From: Dastarcus helophoroides
Taxonomy: Eukaryota > Arthropoda > Insecta > Coleoptera > Bothrideridae
Assembly (NCBI GenBank): GCA_028583605.1
Contig: CM053335.1
Location: 13,237,053-13,301,052, forward strand
Reading direction: 5' to 3'
Length of the DNA stretch: 64,000 nt
The notes below the pieces were generated by a model. That model was not told the origin of the DNA and made no database searches. It was given only the letters and a program-made list of their open reading frames with translations. Below, piece by piece: positions 55,811 through 64,000 of the stretch (its first letter is position 1; the number at the start of each line of letters is the position of its first letter). A program made the position numbers and the translations under genes.

Positions 55811-58800
55811 GAAATTTTCAAAAAATCAACGTTTTAAGTATATTCTAATACATTAAATTTTAAACTATTAAGTCAAATTTTTGTATAATATTATTCAAAT
55901 GAAACTCAATTTTACAAAACAAAATTGAAATTTAGAAAAAATGTCAAAATTTCAAAAAAGTGAAATTTTAAGAAAAAGTCGAAGTTTTGAAAAAAGAATT
56001 GAAATTTTCAAAATAGTCAAAATTTCAAGCAAATGACATAATTTGGAAAATAATCGAAATTCTCAAATAGCTCGATTGTCCTCAATAAAAATTAAAACTT
56101 TAAAAAAGTGGAGGCGTTCAAAGAATCAGAATTTTCAAAATATGTCAAAATTTCGAGGAACAGTCGAAATTTAAAAAAAAGTCGAAATTTTGAAAAAGAA
56201 AACGAAATTCTCAAACAGGTCGAATTTTTTAAAAAGAGTTAAATTCTACAAAAGAGTCGAAATTTTGAAATAGTCGAAATTTTGAAACAGTCGAAAATTT
56301 GAAACTTTTTTGAAAATTTAAAATCCTTTAAAATTTCGAGAAAAACCAGAACTGTTAAGAAAATTCGAAATTTTTAAGTAGAATATTTTGAAGAAAAACC
56401 TAAAATTTTGAAAAAGATCGAAGTTTTGAAAACGAATCAAAATTTTGCAGAAAATGTGGGAGTTGTCAAATAGGTCGATTTAAAAATAGTTACAATTTCA
56501 AAAAAAACTCTGAACTTTTGAAAGATAATCAAAATTTTCAAAATACATCAAAATTTTAAGAGAAAGTCGAAATTTTCAAGAAAAAGTCGATGTTTTCAAA
56601 TAGGTCGAATTTTTCAAAAAGCGTTAAATTCTACAAAAGGCTCGAAATATTGAAAGAGTTGTAATTTTTAAAATACGTCAAAATTTCGAGAAAAGGCATA
56701 TATTTAACAAATATTCAAAATTTTTAAGTATAATTTTCTATAGAAAAAACTTAAAATTTTGAAAAAGGTCCAAATTTTAAAAAAGAATCAATATTTTCTA
56801 GAAATTGTCGAAATTTTCAAATAGGTCGATTTAAAAGAAAGATACAATTTAAAAAAAAGGCTGAACTTTTGGAAGACAATCAAAATTTTTAAAATAGGTC
56901 AAAATTTCAAGGAAAAGTCAAAATTTTTAAGAAAAAGTCGAAATCTTCAAAACATATTTAAAATTTTCAAATAACTTAAATTTTTTACAAAATAAAAATA
57001 TCAAAAATATTAGAAAAGAAATTAAAATGTTTAAAATACGTCCAAATTTCGAGACAAAGTCAAATTTTTCAAGAAAATGTCGAATTTTTCTAGAAAAAGT
57101 CGAAATTTTACAAATAGTTTAAATTTAAAAAAAAAAGTTAAATTTTAGAAAAAAATCAATCTTTTGGAAAATATTCCAAATTTTCAAAATGCGTCAAAAT
57201 TTCAAGAAAAAGTCGAATTTTTCAAGAAAGAGTCGACATTTTCAAAAAAAATTTGTAATTTTTAAATAACTGAAATTTTTCGGAAAAATAGAAATATCGA
57301 ATAGAGTAAAATTGTCAAACTATTAACATAATTTTGAAAAAAGGCCGAGATTTTCAATAAAGAATCGCAGTTTTCAAATGATCAAATTTTTCAAGTAAAA
57401 TGTTCCAAGACAAATCGAAATATTGAAAAGCAATCAAAATTTTTAAGATATCTACGTCAAAATTTCGAGATAAATTAGAAATTTTCAAAAAGGTCGAATT
57501 TTTCAAAAAAAAGTATAATTCTCGAAAAGGGACCGAAATTTTAAAAGATTTTAAGTTTTCAGTATACGTCAAATTTCCAGAAAAGGAGAACTTCTCAACA
57601 ACAAAAAATCGAAAATTTTAGTCGAGTTTTTTTGGAAAAAAAAACATTTTAAAAAGGTTGGACTTAAAAAAAAGAATTTTTAATATATGTTGCTTTTTAA
57701 TCGTTAATAAACTTTAATAGTTATGAATATTAAAGAATTTAACGAAGCAAGGGTTGGAAATGTCAATTATTTTTAAAAAGGAATCAGAATGTTTAAAATA
57801 CGTTAAAATTAAGAGAAAAAGTCAAATTCTTTAACAAAATGTGGAATTTTTGGTGCAAAAGTCGAAATTTTCAAGAAAAAGTCGAAATTTTCAAATAGAG
57901 CGAATTTTTCAAAAAGAGTTAAATTCTACAAAATCGAAATTTTGAAAGAATCGTAATTTTTAAATTACGTCAAAATTTCGAAAAAAAGCCTGTATTAAAA
58001 AAATAAAATTGAAATGTTGGAAAATCACGAAATTTTCAGAGGTTTACTTTAAAATAAATAATGTTTTTAAAGTCGTTTTAAACCAAAAGGATTTTTTACA
58101 GGTAAATTTCCAAAAATGTTTAATTCGTAAAAACGACTCAAGAAAAAGTCGAAATTTTGGAGAAAAAGTCGAAATTTTGGAGAAAAAGTCGAAATTTTCA
58201 AGAAAAAGTCGAAATTTTCAAATAGGGCCAATTTTTCCAAAAGAGTTAAATTCTACAAAATCGAAATTTTGAAAGAGTCGAAATTTTGAAAGAGTCGAAA
58301 TTTTGAAAGAGTCGTAAATTTTAAATTAAGTCAGAATTTCGAGAAAAAGCCTGAATTAAAAAAATAAAATTCCAATGTTGGAAAATCTCGAAATTTTCAG
58401 AGGTTTACTTTAAAATAAATAATTTTTTTAAAGTCGTTTTAAATCACAACGATTTTTTACAGATACATTTCCAAAAATGTTGAATTCGTTAAAAACGACT
58501 CTAGAAAAAGTCGAAATTTTGGAGAAAAAATCGAAATTTTCAACAAAAAGTCGAAATTTTTAAATAGGGCGAATTTTTCAAAAAGAGTTAAATTCTACAA
58601 AATCGAAATTTTGAAAGAGTCAAAATTTTGAAAGATCGAAATTTTGAAAGAGTCGAAATATTGAATTACGTCAGAATTTCGGGAAAAAGCCTGAATTAAA
58701 GAAATGTTCAAATGTTGGAAAATCTCGAAATTTTCAGAGGTTTACTTTAAAATAAATAATTTTTTTAAAGTCATTTTAAACCACAACGATTTTTTACAGG

Positions 58801-59167
58801 TAAATTTCCGAAAAAGTTGAATTCGTTAAAAAAGACTCGAGAAAAAGTGGAAATTTTTGAAAAAAAGTCGAAATTTTCAAATAGATCAAATTTTTCAAAA
58901 AGAGTTAAATTCTACAAGAGTCGAAATTTTAAAAAAGTCGAAATTTTCAGAGTCGTAATTTTTAAAATACGTCAAAATTTCTACGAAAAGCATGAATTAA
59001 AAAACCCCAAATTTTTAAGTAGAATTTTCTGAAGAAAAAACCTAAAAATTTTGAAAAGGGTCGAAATTTTGACCCAAAAATATCAAAATGCCCAAATTTT
59101 TGAGGAAGTCGACATTTTCAAAACAGTGAAAATTGACAGGAAATTTTTGAAAGGTGGAAATATTTTA
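55811..59167. repeat. A-rich array of AAAAAGTCGAAATTTTC blocks
   Basis: About 20-bp blocks throughout, opposite in strand to 1.5-9.5 kb. A higher-order unit near the right end is marked by GGTTTACTTTAAAATAAATA at 58,041, 58,402 and 58,739 (361 and 337 bp), each followed by a GATTTTTTACAG block. TAAATTCTACAAAA recurs many times. A short unique patch lies at 57,660-57,760. Frames at 57354-57572, 58009-58272 and 58817-59032 are repeat sequence. Confidence 0.75.
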
Positions 59168-59342
59168 AAAATTTCATGATTTAAAAAATTTCGTGATTTA
59201 AAAAATTTCGTGATTTAAAAAATTTCGTGATTCAAAAAATTTCGTGATTTAAAAAATTCCGTGATTTAAAAAATTTCGTGATTTAAAAAATTTCGTGATT
59301 TAAAAAACTTCGTGATTTAAAAAATGTCGTGGTTTAAAAAAA
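59168..59342. repeat. 17-bp minisatellite, about ten copies
   Basis: TTTCGTGATTTAAAAAA repeats at exactly 17 bp (equivalent C at 59,175, 59,192, 59,209 and so on) with only scattered single-base changes, marking recent expansion at the edge of the array. Confidence 0.95.
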
Positions 59343-60641
59343 TGGAGGTATTCAACAAGGATCGAAATTCTTCAAAGAGTCAAACTTTCCAAAAAATTAG
59401 AAAATCGCCAGTATTTTCAGAAATGACAAGGCTTTTAAAAAATCAATATTTTTAAAAAGAGGCGAAAATAAAAAATAAAATTTTGGAAAAAGTCGAAATT
59501 TTTAGGTTAACATTAAATCTGTTGTTGATAATAAAAATGTCAAAAGAGTATTTTCAATTATGTCGACTAGTCATGTTTTAAATTTAGGTTCATCACACAC
59601 TATGAGCTACTAAAATATTATTTTTTTAAAGTCATATTATTCAACTAAAATTGATTTTTGTCGATTATGTCGATATGTATTTTGAGGTAAGAGTATGCTA
59701 AAGTGCAATACGTGATGCTATTAGTTATGTAAGAACATCGCGGAGGAATTACGTGGTAATTCATCCATAAAAGTCGAGAATTTTCCAACAGCGAAAATAA
59801 TCTGCAGCTTTACGTCGCCTGTGTCATTAAGGCCGTCTGCATTTACACTAACGATAAGAAATCTCACTTGAGCTAGAAAAAAGTACAGTAACGGAGCCTC
59901 CTCGTAGGTAATTAAGATTGTAGTGTTAGAATGCATTTCCTTTCTGATAAATCAAATTGGACGTAAAGTATCTAAGTAATTACAGTCAGCGTCATGCCAA
60001 CTGCTTGCTAAGTATTTAAACAATTTATCGATAAAACGAAACGCATTAGTTTCGAGTTTCTATCCGTTTAAGTGTCTTCGAGCACATCTCTGGATGGGCT
60101 TCATCCTGAATCACCGCATATTACGTCCACTTTGGAAATATTTATCGCTGAAGCTTCTTTGTTAGCAAAAGTCGTTGTGTTTAATATTAAAAATTTATGG
60201 GACAGGGGGAATTTCCTTTGAATAGAGGAATAATCGAAGCTACTTTATGGATGATATTTTGCATGGAAAAATTCCCAAGATTTCAATGAATACAGTGAAC
60301 ATTCAATAGACCAAATTAAATCATTTTTATTTATGTATGAACGCTCAGATACGGTTAAATAAATGTATGAATTTTATCCAAATGTTCTTGTGTTATAATT
60401 GCAATATAAAAAAAATTGTCTGTTTTCAGATGTGCACACTTTGCTTATAATCAAACCAAATATTTATGGAACTGATAACTGTGTTGATAAAGTCTCGGAA
60501 GAAAAGCATTCATTTGCAATTTGCAATAAGTCGATGATTAACACAGTTTATGAGATCGCCTCGGATCGTGTTATAATATTCAGATTCAACCGCAATTACT
60601 GCATTGCGTGAACTAGGGCTAGCTCCGAAAATATGTATTTG

Positions 60642-60706
60642 TGACAGACGGACACAAGATTGAGATTATAAGGGTTCCATTTTTTCTTTTTAAGGTATGG
60701 AACCCT
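60642..60706 (+). repeat. hairpin repeat with AGGGTTCC stem
   Basis: GACAGACGGACAC is followed by AGGGTTCCAT (60,671-60,680) and its exact inverted copy ATGGAACCCT (60,697-60,706), 10 bp of stem around a T-rich loop, then AAAAACC. From memory, sequences of this type (GACAGACGGAC, then a GGGTTCC/GGAACCC hairpin) are widely dispersed in insect genomes; I cannot confirm that here. Confidence 0.5.
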
Positions 60707-61313
60707 AAAAACCACGCAAACTTTCAGAAAGACATAATACGATAAACATAGACAGTTTACGTAATGCACTAATCACGTAAATTGACGGATATAAGAAATT
60801 TTTTGGATTCTAATTGTTTTAATTAGTGACTAGAGACGCTAGAGACTTGAAATTGTTTGAAAATGTAGTCAAAGCACGTATAACTTATGGTAGAAATTCA
60901 CGAAGGCCAACTGCATTGTGTATGTTATTAAAATTAATACGATTTTTTAGCACTTTTCTTGGGAAAAATTCTACTAAGCGTAGAATCCTCAATAGACACT
61001 TGAAATCGCCTACAAATGCATCCACGTGATGTCTAATTATGAGAACAAAATCATAAACATCAACTGCATCCTATAAAGCGATGTGGTAAAGACGTAAATT
61101 ATTGACATCTCTTTCTAAAATACGCCCCGCTTATAATTTGTCATTATAACGCAATATTGTCATTAGAAAGTTGAAATTATTATTGTATGCAACAAAATTG
61201 ATTGGAATTTTGCAAAGAAAATTAAACAATCACAGTCAAATGTTGAATGAAACCTTGAATCGTATGTGGTGGATGCGCCGGTATTTTTTAAAAAAACACG
61301 TTACAACGTTTAC

Positions 61314-61500
61314 TAAAGCTCTACCAAAGTACTACTCAAGTGTAACCAAAACACTATTAAGTGCTACCAAAGTACTATTAAAGTGCTACCAAAGTACTAT
61401 TAAAGTGCTACCAAAGCACTACTAAAGTGCTACCACATTACTAACTTAAGTGATACCAAAGTGCAATCAAAGTACAACTAAAGTAAAACTAGTGAGTTTA
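61314..61500. repeat. 22-bp minisatellite
   Basis: GTGCTACCAAAGTACTATTAAA-type units; GTGCTACC or its equivalent starts at 61,361, 61,383, 61,405 and 61,427, a 22-bp period, with more diverged units on both sides (about eight in total). The plus-strand frame at 61171-61425 runs into it and is not accepted as a gene. Confidence 0.85.
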
Positions 61501-63153
61501 TGCCATGTTTGTACCTGATTTGTTTAATATTGCCTTCCAGGTTCAAGGTTTCGAACTAGATAAATATTCGTGTAAATTTTTAATTGTTTTTCCAAGCGCT
61601 TTATCAGGATACGTTAAAAACCTAGTTACGATCTAATGAAAATTCGACTGAACTGCATGCAAAACAATGAATTTTATTTCAAGCTTCACTAACTCTTTTA
61701 TCGACAATGGAAAACTGCCACCGTTAATGTTCGACGTGCCCTCATTAGAACAGAAATGCACTTTTTATTACAGTTGGAGCAAAAGTCGGAATAAGACCAG
61801 AAATAACGGCAATTTAAAATACATCTTCGCAGCCGGACCATTTCCGGCAATTTCGGACTTTTTACATTCTCCGATTTCAAAGCGCAATCCCGTCGACGTT
61901 ATGATAATGAAATTTCGCGAGGATTATCGTCTCGGAAAAGCGCAAAAGTTGGGTAACGGTTGTGAGGTAGTTTTCTTTTCTGATGCAACCTAATAATGTG
62001 TTAAATCTGCGCATTAAAATGAAGTTAAAATGCAATATAGCGGCAGGGCGGAATAGTCCGCTTTATTTCCGTTCTTATTGCCGATTTCATTATTGTACTG
62101 TGCACGTTATTAGAATGAAGATTGGAATTTGGACATTATTGTGTATAATTCTGACCGTGGAAATGTTCAAGATTGTATTGGTTTTCTTATTACTGAAAAA
62201 TTAGCGTAAAATCGTCTAATATTAATTTAACGAATCCATTTCGAAACCTGGTTGTGTATCGTTGGTTTTATCGCAGAAGCTAAAAATAAAAAATGTTGGA
62301 AGTCAGGATTTGAAAACTAGAAATTTGGAGCTTTTTTATTTTTTTTACGACCATTTTGTCTTCACTTGCACTCATTTGAAAGTCACCTAAAAATTTGCGT
62401 TTTTTTATAATTATTCTTCAATTTCTGGGTTGAATGCATTGCGTGTAATTATTAGAATTTCGGTTACTTCATCTTCTTTAATTAAATATACGTTTTTGCT
62501 GTTAAAACACAAAAAGTATCGTTTTATCTTTTGTGAACAAAAACATTTGAGGTATCCATGTTTCGTCTTAAAAAAATCGTTGTTCAAACGTAGCACGTAA
62601 CGATGTTGCGTCTCTAAGAGCCCAAACTCATATTTAATTTTTTTATGTTGTTGCATATCAAGTGTTCCGCAACAGACCGTAGAAACAAAGAACTTTGAAT
62701 TCTAAAATGGGAAGCATGCCTCGTTGAATCCCAGTTCATTAATTTATCTGTATTGATATTTTCTGACGCAGCACGCGTCGACTAATAATATTTTTATTGA
62801 TAGTTAAACAAATATGGGAATAAAGGTTACACATAAAAATGTAATAACAACTAATCTGTACTGGTAGACAACGCGGTGTTTAATTATATTGAGATTATTA
62901 ACGAGTTCAAGGGCCTCTGAAGCGATACCAATAAAAATGAAGCTGAAAACTACGCATCAAAAAATTATTTTCCACCACGGGTACAACCGCAACATACTTT
63001 TTGAAATTCGCTTGAATTTTTGCCAAAGATACAGGACGATAGTAGGCGATGAAAAAAAATCAACCAAGAAAAAGTATATTATGTACCTAGTAGTAAAAGC
63101 TCTTGCTTGTACGACAACGTTATTCCAGTATTTTAGTTTCCTAAAATCGTTCG

Positions 63154-63217
63154 CAACTTCAGGCCCCAATAATTCCAGTATGTCGGAAAACTAATAATAT
63201 TTGAGGGCCTGAAGTTG
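63154..63217. repeat. 13-bp perfect inverted repeat
   Basis: CAACTTCAGGCCC at 63,154-63,166 and GGGCCTGAAGTTG at 63,205-63,217 enclose 38 bp. It could be a hairpin, a tiny element derivative or a cis-element; nothing else marks it. Confidence 0.6.
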
Positions 63218-64000
63218 TGACCGATTTCTGAAAAATTAATTTTTAAAATCTGAAATTCCGGAGAAAGATAAAGATTTAAAAAAATCGATCAAAATGACAT
63301 TAACAGTCTAATAGAGGAATGGGGAACATTGACATTAAATTTAGGAAACGTTGACATCAAATTTACTATCCGGCAACTCTGATTACTGAAGTGCTGGGCA
63401 GTAATTGCAACATTTTGATTTTCTGGTAAATGGATATTTTGATTTTGTGATACCATCGGGGTAGATAAGTCAATAGCGCCACGTATTTACTAAATGCACA
63501 CGCAATCTATTATTAAGCTCTGAGAGCGAGCTCACACGGAATTGTATTGATATTCTACCGGGAATATCCCGAATGTATGGCTTGTTTTTCAGATAACATC
63601 ACTTAATCGGATTATATTTAACCGAAGTTGTTCGCATGAGACACGTTCCATTATTTTATTTTTAATTCGCTCTAATGTTGTTTTAAATTCATCCAGTTCG
63701 GCCAAAAATGAGTCGGATATTTGCATGCCCGAGATAATATCCAGGGCAATTAACAAATTTTACCGTCAGGTAACGTTACAATTTTTTTTAGTAAAGCGTT
63801 TGCCAACTAGATACGTTTTTTTTTAAACAATTCAGTTATTTCAGTTATTTGAAAAATGTAGCAATGTGAATTCAACTGTTAACTTCAATAAAACAATGGA
63901 TAAATCAATCAACTTTCAACTCATAATATTTACTGTAACTGTGCACGTCCGAAAAATTCTATTCGCCCACCATTTTATACAATGGAGCAGCTCTTCCGCC

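Larger units (their letters stand above)
59343..64000. other. mainly unique sequence, no gene recognised
   Basis: After about 200 bp of array-like sequence, the rest is unique. Candidate frames were inspected and not accepted: 59721-59936 (-), which contains a good 3' splice site near 59,873 (TTTTTTCTAG) and about 50 open codons; 61667-61993 (+, 108 codons); 62411-62656 (-, 81 codons, charged); 62889-63194 (+, 101 codons). None resembles a known family. The three small repeats listed separately are the only structured features. Confidence 0.45.

Noticed and set aside
59721..59936. Possible minus-strand exon after a good 3' splice site
   Set aside because: TTTTTTCTAG is followed by about 50 open codons including VSVNADGLNDTGDVKLQ, but no family is recognised and no convincing 5' splice site decides its end.
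61267..61290. GGTGGATGCGCCGG shared with the Penelope-like copies near 51,330
   Set aside because: Only about 14 exact bases plus a T-run match; no extended collinearity, so chance cannot be excluded.
61667..61993. 108-codon plus-strand frame
   Set aside because: It overlaps a 60-codon frame on the other strand; no motif, no promoter and no splice support.
62411..62656. 81-codon charged minus-strand frame
   Set aside because: The composition looks more protein-like than most, but there is no family, promoter or conservation evidence; without comparison it cannot be told from chance.

Overview
The window looks like gene-poor, AT-rich nuclear DNA of an arthropod, most likely an insect; I cannot name the order. 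The support is an LTR with an arthropod-type core promoter (TATA box plus TCAGT initiator about 29 bp apart), hAT-type transposon ends with an 8-bp target duplication, families of long complex tandem repeats, and no prokaryotic gene organisation. I recognise no cellular protein-coding gene. Nearly all open frames of 60-140 codons lie inside AT-rich tandem arrays, where repetition produces open frames without coding.

Layout. 1-1,500: unique sequence with a solo LTR (773-1140) and the first copy of a dispersed family that I interpret as Penelope-like. 1,500-9,560: T-rich arrays (520-bp, about 1.1-kb and 162-bp units). 9,590-12,640: a short array of about 130-bp units with CTTAAGGG, then unique DNA. 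12,640-19,276: the same superfamily of arrays in reverse orientation (431-bp and about 720-bp units). 19,277-27,063: a 7.8-kb block bounded by about 430-bp inverted repeats, containing unique DNA, more arrays and a clean 344-bp satellite arranged as 688-bp dimers. 28,868-32,832: a 3,965-bp non-autonomous hAT element with an exact 8-bp target duplication, its interior filled by a 20-bp palindromic minisatellite. 32,841-36,340: unique DNA. 36,340-39,300: a 408-bp satellite. 40,560-44,190: an approximately 54-bp satellite in which each monomer carries a hairpin. 44,616-45,140 and 51,076-51,640: two opposed copies of the Penelope-like 5' region, one with an intact 68-codon frame and one frameshifted. 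45,700-47,000: a 422-bp array. 52,225-54,745: a 1.1-kb tandem duplication with a 50-bp perfect palindrome in copy 1. 54,745-55,810: a 16-bp minisatellite rich in TCAAGGTCA on the minus strand. 55,810-59,560: more AT-rich arrays. 59,560-64,000: mostly unique DNA with small repeats.

How the parts relate. Most arrays between 1.5 and 59.5 kb share a grammar: A- or T-tracts, a TCGAAATTT-like core and often a short palindrome per unit, with unit lengths from 16 bp to over 1 kb and repeated strand switches. Several array-bearing segments are bounded by inverted repeats or transposon termini. This suggests that transposition, inversion and unequal exchange built the locus together. The strongest leads are the array-carrying hAT element, hammerhead-like motifs in the dispersed family, the hairpin satellite with a paired substitution, and the dense array of nuclear-receptor-like half-sites. 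Period and identity statements come from reading landmarks by eye, not from alignment software.
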